Source of the DNA: Trochalopteron elliotii
Lineage: Eukaryota; Chordata; Aves; Passeriformes; Leiothrichidae
Direction of reading: 5' to 3'
Length of the DNA stretch: 64,000 nt
NCBI GenBank assembly: GCA_024734555.1
Contig: JANPWX010000097.1
Location: 6,973,662 to 7,037,661 of the forward strand
In this document: piece by piece, positions 58,701-63,899 of the stretch
How positions within the stretch are numbered: position 1 is the stretch's first letter
Layout of the letters: each line of letters begins with the position of its first letter
Position numbers and translations under genes: made by a program
The notes under the pieces: model-generated
What the model saw: the letters and a program-made list of their open reading frames with translations, nothing else
Told to the model about the DNA's origin: nothing
The model's database searches: none

Positions 58701-61700
58701 TGGCACACATTAAGGGAAAGCAGCTACAGCATCAGTGTGCACCAGTGATCTCTCTGGGTAGCTGGAGAGGTCACTAGGACAGACGACTGAAACACAAATG
58801 TAAATTCAGGATGAATTAAAACAAAAAATCTACCATAAACCATAGGCATAGCTTTATTAATTTGTTAGTGTGGCAACTTAAAGCAAGCACCCAGGAACAT
58901 CTAGGATTACCAAAGAGAAGTTTCAACATCCATTAAATAGTTTGTACTTTACAGAATGAAAAACATTAACATGCAAATAGTATCAAAACATTTAAACAAT
59001 CATTTCAGATCTCTTAATCCATAGAGCACTGCTCTAGCTTCTGGGACATCTACTCTTTTGATCCCCACCCAGCAGTGAACTTTTTAACTATGGTGGGTAT
59101 GTTACCTTCATTCACATACTTTTGTATCAAACAAATGCCATGATACATATTAAAAATCTCACGAGCATTTGCAGCAGTTCTTAGTACAAATCATTTGTGA
59201 AACCAAGCTTGTGTTTATTTTTCTCTTTAAAAGCAGACACTTTGCTTTCATCGAGTTTATTTCCTGATTTTGGAGCTAAAAAAAAAGCACTCTGTAAGAA
59301 TGCTTTTATATATATTGCTACCTACTTAGTACGTAGTAATTTGATGGTATGCAATTAGTTTTTTAGATCATCAAACAGATTCTACATTCTTCTGACACAT
59401 ACTTAAATGCAAAAAGGCCTTATACAAAAGGTGCTAAATTAAACAACAAAAAAACTTCACAACATGCAAGCAATCCTAGCCATTATCTACACGACTCTAT
59501 TAACTATCAGAGGACAACCAACACCGGAAAAAGCCTGATTTAGTAGAACATCACAAAAACAAGCATAATTCTGTTAGACTTGAACACTTTTTGTAAGACA
59601 TATTTCAAGTCTGCTTTTAAGTGGTCTTTGCAGTCCACAGGAAGACTACTTAATAGGCTAAAGTAACTGGTTTATATGAAGGACTTTATTTCCCTGGATT
59701 AAGTCGGGTTATTACAAGGAGAACAATTATCCCAACAGCTTTGGTAATCTCTTAGCAGGCATCATACCTCTTTTGTGTCAAAGCATTGCGAAATGCAAGA
59801 ACATGGGTGACTTACAGTTTTGTGTCAATACAATTCTTGGTGCTGTTCCTAAATATACCTCACTGTGTTTTACAAAGAAAGATCAACATTTTATCCATAC
59901 CACACAGGTGGGGGAAAGGAGTCAGTAAAGCTAAATGAGTTGTTCAAGTTCACGGAAAGAGACAACGACACCAACAAGGAATTCAGTTCTAGGGCTCTGT
60001 GCACCAGAAGCCACAACGCTCTGCACTTGAAAGAATGACCGAAGCATAAATCAAAACACAGGCCTCAATCGTGCAGGCAGAAGCAAGTCTGCAGTCAGCA
60101 GACTCAAAGCAAGACTAGATCTTAAAGCATTAAATCCTCTATATGGTGAAGTGTCCTTGAGGCACACACTTTCTTTGGATAACTTAAAAAATAAAAGCAC
60201 AGAAATATACAGTCATATTTAAACAGTATCTTGATCCAGTATAGTCAATGCTACCTTGAAGTGATACAAACAGCTAATAATTCTCTTAAGCATTCTCCCT
60301 TACTGCTTCTTATTTGACTAGCTTGTATCCTTGTAAACTTAACTAATAAATTACAAATTTAAGCCAGTCAGAAGGACTAATGCACTGTATCACTCCTATA
60401 ATCTTAGTTAAGTTGTTGAATCTTAGAAATTTCTTTGGAATCACAATTCTGTTAAAAGTTTCTGTGCAATAACTAAGGCTTCAAAGTAATGACTTACAGA
60501 TTAACCTCCCTTAACACTACAGAGCACGGTAAATAAAGTACTGGAGTTATCTCAAGCATATGTAAGTTTAACACTACACACACACAAATTGCAAAAATCA
60601 GACTTAAACTTAAGTTTAAGTTAAACTTAAACCTGAACACTCTGACAGAACTTATCCCAACTTTAAAAATAAACACACAATAGTACCACAAACTTTAGTG
60701 AAGAATAAGGAAGCTGTGAGTGTTGTTGTTTTTTTTAATACGGATCTATTAACAGGTTTTTATGTTTGTTACTCTAAATTCAATCATCTGTTATATGTTC
60801 AATTCAGCCTGAAGTGGATCTGTATCACTATTTCACATAACACTCTGCGTTCTACTTGTGATCTGACCTCCTCATGCTCCCAACTGTCTATCTACATATT
60901 AATATGGCTCCAAAAACCACAGTATCTGAACCTAATCTCTATGGTAACTGTACGATTTGTTTACACTGAAAAAGAATATTAGAAACGTATGTAAATTTAA
61001 CTGTCATTTAAATAACTGGTTTTTACTTCTGGGGAAAAATGCTCCCTATGCTGTTGGGAAAGATGGGACAAGAAAAGCTTACAAATATGATTGCCTGGCA
61101 AGAGATACTGAGAATATAAAATCTATGAATGAAATAGAAATGAGAGCTAGCTTTGAGATGTAATCATGGCAGGCAGGAAGACAGTGATTGTAATAAACAG
61201 TGGGACACTAAGGGACCCAAGGGTGTAGCCCCATCCCACCCTGCCAAGGCATCAGGAAAAAGACAGATAAGAAGATAGTCTTTAGAGTTTAGAATACAGA
61301 GTGATAAGGTAATATAGCAGTTAGGCTGTATGCAAAGTCTGTAGGTTTTGTATCTCGTGTGGGTTGGTTACTGTAAATTAGAATATTCAACACATAGGGA
61401 GATATAATATATTGTAACAAGGTCCTCACTCTCTTACCTGGCCCACTGCTCTTACCTCACCTCTCTCACCTTACCTCACTTACCCCTACTCTCTCTCTCT
61501 CTCTCCCTTCAGCCGAGGCTGGTGGCTGAAGGCAAGGCCCTTTTTACCCATGACCCTTGCAATAAAACCACGTGTTCTCTCAAGAGTGTCTCAGGTTTGC
61601 AAAGTTCCCTCTCCCTGCCATCCACGGATGTTCCAACACTATACTGCCTCCTATTTATCTTGCTTCCATCTCCTGTATCCCCAACAGGCAATGAGCCACA

Positions 61701-63026
61701 TTTGGAAAGCTCCCTATCATACAACTTCAACAGCCTGCTGTTGTTAATTCATGAACAGTTTACTTTTAATAAGACAAACGTGTGCAGTATTCAGATCTTA
61801 GCACTTGCTAAAGAAAAATCACAGAGAAGGCAATTTAAACATGATTTAAAAAAAAAACCTGTCAAAGTCACCAAAGTAAAAAGAAACATGCTAAACCTTT
61901 AACAGCTATACAGAAAGACTCTGCTGCTCAGCAAACTCAGATCAGTCTAGAAATTAAAAGAGTCTTATTTCATTTACCATTTCCAGCAGTGAATATAGTA
62001 CTGGGTACACATTCTACATAATACTCATTCACAGACAGCAGGCAAAAACTCTGATAGTGGAAGAACCCACATACAGATTGCTCTTTTTCATTAACAAATA
62101 CCAAAGAATTGATGCATCACAAGTTTGTAACAGTTGCTTTTTGTAAGATTTACAGTATTTTGAAATGGGATTTACTGCTGCCCGGCAGGACAGGTAGGTG
62201 AATTACACGGGGGTGATGGTAACACAAATGGCAGTTTGAGCAAGACATATCAGCAAAATGGTAAAAAAAAAAAAAAAACCTAAGAAACACAGTTGTTAAA
62301 AACTACTTTTAGATACATAGTTCTTGGCCACACATGGAAGAAATCATTCTATTCCACCGATACGATCTTTTTTTCTATTAAGCTTGCATAATATACCAAA
62401 CATAAATAGTCTAGAAAGGTCTAAGAGAATAAAAATGCATGACAGTGAGGCACATGAATACTACACATCAGCGAGAGGAAAATTAGAACCTGTTTGAAAA
62501 TCTTTCTGCACCTTACAGCAATCATTTCACTGCAGAGAATCTCTTACATGCACCCTCTCCGATCACACCAAGATTATCCATTCAACAAAACTCCTACTGA
62601 CGAACAGAAAGTAAATCTACCCTCTATTCAAGCAAACAATGTTCTAGAGCCAGCATTTCCCCCACAACGTTACTTTCTCGAGCAGGGTGACTGTGCCCTG
62701 CTCCTCCATGAAGCAAGCTCAGCCCAGGCAGCCATGTCCTTATTCTCCTACAAATAATGTTTCTGAAGGAGAACAGCCCCTGCTCGGGGAACTTACAGCT
62801 TCGCCCCGTACAACGCGGTGGAGCAAAGCCCGCCCCATGGTCAGCAAACCAGCGAAGGCACCGAAACACGGCAGTGAGGGCGAAGCTGCCCGCAGTCTGG
62901 ATCTGCACCAGCACCGAGCCTCGCACCGGGGTCGGGACAGACGGACTGACAGATAAGACAGCATTTCTCCATGCAACCCTCCCTCCTTTCCCCTCCCAGG
63001 CACACGAGCGAGTGTTTTACCTTCAT
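4577..63026 (-). CDS. ARID4B: ARID4B coding region, 5' part (15 exons, 530 complete codons); continues past the left edge
   Basis: This is a spliced gene. The joined exons read without a stop from ATG at 63,026 to 4,577. Order in the protein: Tudor region (about residues 4-118, exons 3-6); a basic/serine link with an acidic stretch (about 119-165); a second Tudor/PWWP-like RBB1NT region (about 165-247); an acidic serine-rich tract (about 267-304); the ARID DNA-binding domain (about 305-393); and a Lys/Glu-rich linker (394-530). The chromo-barrel expected after this is not in the window. Known role of the family: a nuclear adaptor of the SIN3A-HDAC co-repressor complex that works with RB1 and ARID4A, reads chromatin, and acts in imprinting, spermatogenesis and haematopoiesis. 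It was called ARID4B rather than ARID4A from the Asp-Glu-Pro-Pro-Tyr-Leu start, the [15 protein letters not shown] tract and the MALPEKV segment after the ARID. The human protein is about 1,312 residues, so roughly 40 percent is here. Coordinates give the span; the exons are listed separately. Confidence 0.96.
4750..5759 (-). other. ARID4B: ARID4B intron 15
   Basis: A GT-AG intron of 1,010 bp. Overlapping open frames on both strands around 4,943-5,250 look like chance. No repeat or RNA gene seen. Confidence 0.9.
5760..6027 (-). CDS. ARID4B: ARID4B exon 15, last ARID helix and charged linker (residues 384-473)
   Basis: The 268-bp exon completes Lys and begins [20 protein letters not shown], closing the ARID fold. 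It then runs into a Lys/Glu-rich linker ([20 protein letters not shown] and onward) ending DKPSVL. The acceptor is an A/T-rich TTTTTTTAG and the donor CTG|GTAATA, in phase 2 in and 0 out. Where human is remembered as EYCRSAN, this has EYCTSAN. The linker diverges strongly from the human one while keeping composition and length, as usual for a disordered region. Confidence 0.95.
6239..6336 (-). CDS. ARID4B: ARID4B exon 14, ARID domain (residues 352-384)
   Basis: The 98-bp exon reads [20 protein letters not shown] then [12 protein letters not shown], plus two bases of a Lys codon. The acceptor is CTTTAACAG and the donor AGAAA|GTAAGT. It carries the conserved ARID tryptophan (AVWKQV) and the recognition-helix region ending in the NVKCAYRK stretch. 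Intron 14, just below it, is only 211 bp, the shortest in the window. Confidence 0.97.
6337..7448 (-). other. ARID4B: ARID4B intron 13
   Basis: A GT-AG intron of 1,112 bp between the two central ARID exons. Nothing else recognisable. Confidence 0.9.
7449..7543 (-). CDS. ARID4B: ARID4B exon 13, ARID domain core (residues 320-351)
   Basis: The 95-bp exon completes Gly and reads [20 protein letters not shown] then [11 protein letters not shown]. The acceptor is GTTACCCAG and the donor AAC|GTGAGT, in phase 1 in and 0 out. It contains the canonical ARID signature: Gly-Thr-Pro-Ile, then [10 protein letters not shown], then Gly-Gly-Phe. Confidence 0.97.
7544..8592 (-). other. ARID4B: ARID4B intron 12
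   Basis: A GT-AG intron of 1,049 bp. It holds an A-run followed by a short CCCAA repeat near 7,870-7,900 and a TATA-rich patch near 8,385-8,410. Nothing else seen. Confidence 0.9.
8593..8665 (-). CDS. ARID4B: ARID4B exon 12, start of the ARID domain (residues 296-320)
   Basis: The 73-bp exon reads [20 protein letters not shown] then MEDR, plus one base of a Gly codon. The acceptor is GCTTTCAACAG and the donor [26 protein letters not shown] is the first helix of the ARID (AT-rich interaction domain, a helix-turn-helix DNA-binding fold). Confidence 0.97.
8666..13041 (-). other. ARID4B: ARID4B intron 11 (GC-AG type)
   Basis: A 4,376-bp intron with donor GAG|GCAAGT at 13,041 and acceptor TTTCAACAG at 8,666. 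It includes a 24-base poly-T at 10,338-10,361, a G-run at 11,251-11,265 and, possibly, a very degraded CR1 piece near 10,160-10,250 (weak). No coding content recognised. Confidence 0.88.
10338..10361. repeat. 24-base poly-T tract
   Basis: A perfect T homopolymer in intron 11. It could mark the A-tail of a minus-strand retroposed piece, but the sequence to its right is not recognisable. Confidence 0.9.
13042..13187 (-). CDS. ARID4B: ARID4B exon 11, acidic serine-rich tract, with a GC splice donor (residues 247-295)
   Basis: The 146-bp exon reads [20 protein letters not shown] then [10 protein letters not shown], an acidic run, and NSSEEE. The acceptor is TTCTTTTACAG. The only phase-0 exit that joins the next exon correctly is GAG|GCAAGT, a GC donor. 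The joined product ...[15 protein letters not shown] matches the remembered human ARID4B across this junction exactly, which supports the GC site. Reading on without splicing meets a stop a little over 20 codons later. The tract carries many Ser-x-x-Glu sites suited to casein kinase 2 (inference). Confidence 0.93.
13188..14016 (-). other. ARID4B: ARID4B intron 10
   Basis: A GT-AG intron of 829 bp. A purine-rich patch lies at about 13,265-13,295. Nothing else recognised. Confidence 0.9.
14017..14090 (-). CDS. ARID4B: ARID4B exon 10 (residues 222-247)
   Basis: The 74-bp exon completes the Phe codon and reads [20 protein letters not shown] then LLKQ, plus one base of an Ala codon. The acceptor is AAATTATCCAG and the donor CAAG|GTAAAA, in phase 2 in and phase 1 out. 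It is a linker at the end of the RBB1NT region and less conserved against remembered human (TSVPRKDVHEITSDTAPKPD), as expected outside a folded core. Confidence 0.94.
14091..15418 (-). other. ARID4B: ARID4B intron 9
   Basis: A GT-AG intron of 1,328 bp. It contains two degenerate GT/GTGC-rich patches, at about 14,555-14,600 and 15,005-15,045. No gene seen. Confidence 0.88.
15419..15498 (-). CDS. ARID4B: ARID4B exon 9, RBB1NT region (residues 196-222)
   Basis: The 80-bp exon reads [20 protein letters not shown] then SFKDGK, plus two bases of a Phe codon. The acceptor is CTTTGCAG and the donor AAATT|GTGAGT, in phase 0 in and phase 2 out. It aligns with the remembered human [20 protein letters not shown], with an Asp for Glu change. 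Confidence 0.96.
15499..19010 (-). other. ARID4B: ARID4B intron 8
   Basis: A GT-AG intron of 3,512 bp, AT-rich, with no recognisable repeat family or RNA gene. Open frames at 17,601-18,176 on both strands overlap each other and look like chance. Confidence 0.88.
19011..19149 (-). CDS. ARID4B: ARID4B exon 8, serine/acidic patch and start of the RBB1NT region (residues 149-195)
   Basis: The 139-bp exon begins [20 protein letters not shown] and continues [20 protein letters not shown] then LWFPAL. It has a CTGTTTTTTAG acceptor and a TTG|GTAAGA donor, and ends in phase 0. The six-serine run followed by DEDEDD is a likely casein-kinase-2 target (inference). The LLGKVV...LWFPAL part is the first strand pair of the second Tudor/PWWP-like (RBB1NT) fold of the ARID4 family. 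Confidence 0.96.
19150..21600 (-). other. ARID4B: ARID4B intron 7
   Basis: A GT-AG intron of 2,451 bp. It carries an A/C-rich low-complexity patch at about 20,690-20,760 and the CR1 3' end listed separately. Confidence 0.9.
20890..21131 (+). mobile_element. CR1 LINE, 5'-truncated 3' end
   Basis: The order of motifs is that of the avian CR1 3' end: GGAAGTTCCACCTGGATATG, then GACAGAGCACTGGAACACAC with TGCCCAGAGAG, then TGACCCTGCTTGAGCAGGGA, then GTCCCTTCCAAACTGACCCA and a degenerate ATTCTGTAATTC tail of the type CR1 uses instead of poly-A. Only the last 240 bases are present, as usual for CR1. It lies antisense to ARID4B inside intron 7. Divergence suggests an old insertion. Confidence 0.93.
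21601..21692 (-). CDS. ARID4B: ARID4B exon 7 (residues 119-149)
   Basis: The 92-bp exon reads [20 protein letters not shown] then [10 protein letters not shown], plus two bases of an Ile codon. The acceptor is TTTCAACAG and the donor CATAT|GTAAGT, in phase 0 in and phase 2 out. The basic KKTNRGRRS stretch links the Tudor region to the next domain and could be a nuclear-localisation or DNA-contact element (inference). Confidence 0.97.
21693..23975 (-). other. ARID4B: ARID4B intron 6
   Basis: A GT-AG intron of 2,283 bp, AT-rich. No repeat or gene recognised. Confidence 0.9.
23976..24055 (-). CDS. ARID4B: ARID4B exon 6, end of the Tudor region (residues 92-118)
   Basis: The 80-bp exon completes the shared Val codon and reads [20 protein letters not shown] then HFAESE. 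It has a GTGTGACAG acceptor and a GAG|GTAATT donor, in phase 1 in and 0 out, so exons 5 and 6 together make a frame-neutral pair. The [11 protein letters not shown] motif is the hallmark Tudor/PWWP-like strand shared by ARID4A and ARID4B. Confidence 0.97.
24056..28109 (-). other. ARID4B: ARID4B intron 5
   Basis: A GT-AG intron of 4,054 bp. Apart from the degenerate TATG-type microsatellite near 26,250 I see nothing recognisable. Confidence 0.9.
26248..26360. repeat. Degenerate (TATG)n/(TG)n microsatellite
   Basis: An imperfect run of TGTGTATG, TATGTATGG, GTGTATGTATAC and later ATATACAC/TACATATAT units over about 110 bases, consistent with a decayed alternating purine-pyrimidine simple repeat. 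Confidence 0.6.
28110..28200 (-). CDS. ARID4B: ARID4B exon 5, Tudor region (residues 62-92)
   Basis: The 91-bp exon encodes [20 protein letters not shown] then [10 protein letters not shown], plus the first base of a Val codon. The acceptor is TATTTTAG and the donor TAG|GTAAGA, in phase 0 in and phase 1 out. The pattern of a short beta strand, an Asn-Pro-Asp-Gly turn, then an aromatic Trp-Tyr is typical of a Tudor fold. The human version, from memory, has VGAIVEVKNLDGAYQEA. Confidence 0.96.
28201..28796 (-). other. ARID4B: ARID4B intron 4
   Basis: A short GT-AG intron of 596 bp between two Tudor exons. Nothing else seen. Confidence 0.92.
28797..28862 (-). CDS. ARID4B: ARID4B exon 4, Tudor region (residues 40-61)
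   Basis: The 66-bp exon reads [20 protein letters not shown] then LK. It is flanked by a TTTTTTAG acceptor and an AAG|GTAATA donor, in phase 0 at both ends. Together with exon 3 it is a module that could be skipped without changing frame, although that would remove the Tudor core. It matches the remembered human segment almost residue for residue. Confidence 0.96.
28863..33616 (-). other. ARID4B: ARID4B intron 3
   Basis: A GT-AG intron of 4,754 bp. The longest open frame, plus strand 31,927-32,265 (112 codons), has no recognisable motif and no splice context suggesting use. No repeat family identified. Confidence 0.9.
33617..33727 (-). CDS. ARID4B: ARID4B exon 3, start of the N-terminal Tudor region (residues 3-39)
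   Basis: The 111-bp exon encodes [20 protein letters not shown] and continues through FCEAKIKT to KRLVKVK. The acceptor is CTGTTGCAG and the donor AAG|GTATGT. It is in phase 0 at both ends, so it is a whole number of codons. The sequence is nearly identical to the remembered human ARID4B N-terminus, with Ile replacing Leu at residue 4. It forms the first strands of the Tudor domain. The exon sits 29.3 kb from the start-codon exon. Confidence 0.97.
34994..35012. repeat. (CT)n microsatellite
   Basis: A perfect dinucleotide run of about nine CT units within intron 2. Confidence 0.9.
36445..36530. promoter_or_regulatory. Cluster of dyads and homeobox-like sites, candidate intronic enhancer
   Basis: Within about 85 bases there are an inverted repeat TGTGAC-AGC-GTCACA (36,445-36,459), a TAATTA core (about 36,480), a perfect palindrome TGATGCATCA (36,495-36,504) and an octamer-like ATGCAAAC (about 36,513). 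The density is suggestive of a transcription-factor-bound element, but the call is inference only. Confidence 0.25.
37437..38150. promoter_or_regulatory. Intronic CpG island, candidate alternative or antisense promoter
   Basis: The sequence switches sharply from AT-rich intron to CpG-dense, GC-rich DNA for about 700 bases and back. No CpG-rich repeat or minisatellite explains it. Good donor-like sites face outward on both sides: minus-strand CTGG|GTGAGT at 37,443, and plus-strand CTTGG|GTGAGC at 38,210. A TATA-like CTATAAAAA lies at about 38,180 on the plus strand. In birds such islands usually mark promoters, so a divergent or alternative transcription start is likely. A minus-strand exon ending at 37,444 and spliced to ARID4B exon 3 would hit a stop at once in the long island frame, so any product would be a 5' leader variant rather than a new N-terminus. 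The 100- to 166-codon frames here are composition artefacts. Confidence 0.6.
38742..39047 (-). other. Exon-like open stretch of unknown identity, two overlapping frames
   Basis: On the minus strand one frame is open through 39,047-38,873 and reads with balanced, protein-like composition ([20 protein letters not shown], then [15 protein letters not shown]). A second frame, 38,948-38,742, continues [20 protein letters not shown] then [15 protein letters not shown]. Taken together they look like one coding segment with a one-base shift at about 38,880-38,900. The stretch ends at a donor-like AAATAT|GTATGT beside a 10-base A-run. I do not recognise the protein. It could be a degraded retrocopy, an exon of an unannotated transcript linked to the nearby CpG island, or chance. 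Confidence 0.3.
40793..40806 (+). repeat. G-run
   Basis: Eight G, one A, four G, then AG; a possible G-quadruplex on the plus strand, inside intron 2. Confidence 0.5.
44603..44621. repeat. (TTTA)n microsatellite
   Basis: About four and a half perfect TTTA units. Confidence 0.85.
44690..44860 (-). mobile_element. Ancient CR1-type LINE fragment
   Basis: Read on the plus strand, the stretch follows the complement of the CR1 reverse-transcriptase end: an AAAATTGGACACAGGTATGG block (consensus: aactg-cacacagtactcaagg), a GGCCTAGTTAATTGCAAGAG block, then CAGTATGGCATTTGCCTTTT with TTGGCAGAAG and ATTGCCTCATGTTC (consensus: attggccttcttgg...cattgctggctcatgttc). It is highly diverged and short, so probably shared by distant birds or amniotes. 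Confidence 0.55.
48865..48917. other. Overlapping, mutually exclusive hairpins
   Basis: There are three nested perfect inverted repeats. An outer AGAACCT/AGGTTCT pair lies at 48,865-48,871 and 48,911-48,917. An 11-bp stem pairs 48,873-48,883 with 48,890-48,900 (loop 6). A second 11-bp stem pairs 48,882-48,892 with 48,898-48,908 (loop 5). The two 11-bp stems share bases, so only one can form at a time. Confidence 0.6.
51039..51062. repeat. (AAATAC)4 tandem repeat
   Basis: Four perfect hexamer copies. About 90 bases further on a 12-base unit, AAGAGTTCAGTA, is duplicated around 51,149 and 51,171. Confidence 0.85.
55048..55090. repeat. Interrupted poly-A tract
   Basis: 8 A, C, 24 A, C, 9 A. It could be a simple repeat or the tail of an unrecognised plus-strand retroposed sequence; the sequence to its left matches nothing I know. 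Confidence 0.85.
60602..60630. repeat. Perfect 20-bp palindrome overlapping a second inverted repeat
   Basis: Positions 60,602-60,621 are identical to their reverse complement (built of CTTAAA/TTTAAG). A second inverted repeat with 10-base arms is centred on 60,620 (arms 60,611-60,619 region and 60,621-60,630). It lies in AT-rich intron and could extrude as a cruciform. Confidence 0.7.
61035..61605 (+). mobile_element. Endogenous retrovirus LTR, probably solitary
   Basis: About 570 bases differ in style from the flanking intron and are laid out as an LTR: a purine-rich first half, a GTGTAGCCCCATCCCACC block, a pyrimidine-rich stretch with a CT run (about 61,489-61,506), then an intact AATAAA at 61,561-61,566 followed by a GT/CT-rich stretch and GAGTGTCTCA. 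This resembles avian ERV LTRs as I remember them. No internal retroviral genes or second LTR are seen, which fits a solo LTR left by recombination. I could not fix the exact ends or a target-site duplication. It is on the plus strand, antisense to ARID4B. Confidence 0.6.
62263..62278. repeat. 16-base poly-A tract
   Basis: A simple homopolymer in intron 2, about 740 bases below the start-codon exon. Confidence 0.85.
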
Positions 63027-63082
63027 GATGAGCTCAGGCTGCGGTAAAAGCCTCGATCGTGGCTGAGCGGCCGAGGCTGGAC
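63021..63082 (-). CDS. ARID4B: ARID4B exon 2 (leader plus first two codons, Met-Lys)
   Basis: Only ATG AAG is coding (63,026-63,021), followed by a clear donor, AAG|GTAAAA. Joined to the next exon it reads [10 protein letters not shown], as expected for the ARID4B N-terminus. The start has A at -3. If the leader is read unspliced, an in-frame TAA lies just upstream at 63,091-63,089, so no longer N-terminus is possible there. The upper boundary is an inference from an acceptor-like TTTAAATTCCAG ending at 63,083. If it is not used, the exon simply extends further into the CpG island. Positions 63,027-63,082 are 5' untranslated. Confidence 0.85.
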
Positions 63083-63899
63083 CTGGAATTTAAAACAAAG
63101 CGCTAAGGCACCGCACCAGCCGCTCGCACCGGGCGGGGGGAGGGGAGCCAAGGATCGGGTGGGGGCGCTGGGCTCCTCCCGAAACTCCCCCTTTCCTTCC
63201 CCGGGTCCCCCCGTCTCCCGTGGCTAACCCCTTTCCCTCTCTGCTCGGCCGCTGTTTCTCCCCCCCCGCTCCCACACGCCGCGGCTTCCCCTACACTCGC
63301 TGCCATTGACGCCATTTCTGTCAGAGGAGGAGAAACTTGCCACAACAACAACCCACCCCCGGCTGCCGCGGGAGGGGGGAGGCGCCCCGGCCGCCTCCCC
63401 GGGGCGCTGCGCCCTCTCCCCGGGCACCGAGCGGCGGGAGGGCACCCGCGGGGGTCCCAGCGCAGAGAACACCCCCCCTCCTCGCTTTTCCACGGGGAGA
63501 GGGAGAGAGGAAAGAAGGAGGGAGAGAGGGAGGGAGGCTCTTCCTCCATTGTACGAGGAAGAGTGCCCGTGTGCGCGGCGGGGGAGCGGGGTGTCGGGAG
63601 CAGTCCCCCCCACCCCCGACACACACACACACACACGCTTTTGTAGGGGCTGCGGCTCCGGATCGCGGCGGCTCCTCCTCCCTCCGTCTCCCCCCCTGAA
63701 TAAAGGAAAGCGCTGACTCCGCCGCAGGAGTTTCGGCAGCAACAGCCGCAACTCCCCGGCTCGGCGCAGCGGGTCCGGGCGGGGGGAGGGAGGGCAGGCA
63801 GGAGGCGGCGGAGGAGGGGAAGAAAAGGAAGAAGAAGAAAAGAAGGGAGCGGGGACGGGGAGGGAGGAAGGGAGGGGGGCGGGGAGAAAGGGGCCCGAC
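63083..63899 (-). other. ARID4B: Possible ARID4B intron 1 or unspliced leader, within the CpG island
   Basis: If the acceptor ending at 63,083 is used, the only convincing upstream minus-strand donor I found is CAG|GTCGGG at 63,899, so a noncoding exon 1 would extend from 63,900 past the right edge. The alternative is transcription starting nearer 63,330, at the YY1-like site, with no intron 1. Both are inference. Long minus-strand frames of 177 and 230 codons here (63,103-63,636 and 63,224-63,916) are Pro/Gly/Arg/Ser-rich composition artefacts and neither joins the Met-Lys exon in frame. Confidence 0.35.

Larger units (their letters stand above)
33728..63020 (-). other. ARID4B: ARID4B intron 2, 29.3 kb
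   Basis: This very long intron separates the Met-Lys exon from the rest of the coding region. Its donor is AAG|GTAAAA and its acceptor CTGTTGCAG. It is mostly AT-rich, repeat-poor sequence. Recognisable contents are listed separately: a (CT)n run at 34,994, a dyad-rich patch at 36.44-36.53 kb, an intronic CpG island, an exon-like open stretch at 38.74 kb, a G-run at 40,793-40,806, (TTTA)n at 44.6 kb, an ancient CR1 piece at 44.7 kb, a hairpin cluster at 48.9 kb, (AAATAC)4 at 51.04 kb, a poly-A tract at 55.05 kb, a palindrome at 60.6 kb, an LTR at 61.0-61.6 kb and a 16-base poly-A at 62,263. No other gene was recognised in it. Confidence 0.93.

Noticed and set aside
59005..59055. tRNA-like or MIR-like stretch with a TAGAGCA-C-TGCTCTA inverted repeat
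   Set aside because: It cannot be folded into a tRNA cloverleaf with A and B boxes, and is only a short hairpin.
4577..63026. Paralogue ARID4A as the identity of the gene
   Set aside because: The N-terminus, the [10 protein letters not shown] tract and the MALPEKV segment after the ARID fit ARID4B, and the ARID4A equivalents differ as I remember them.
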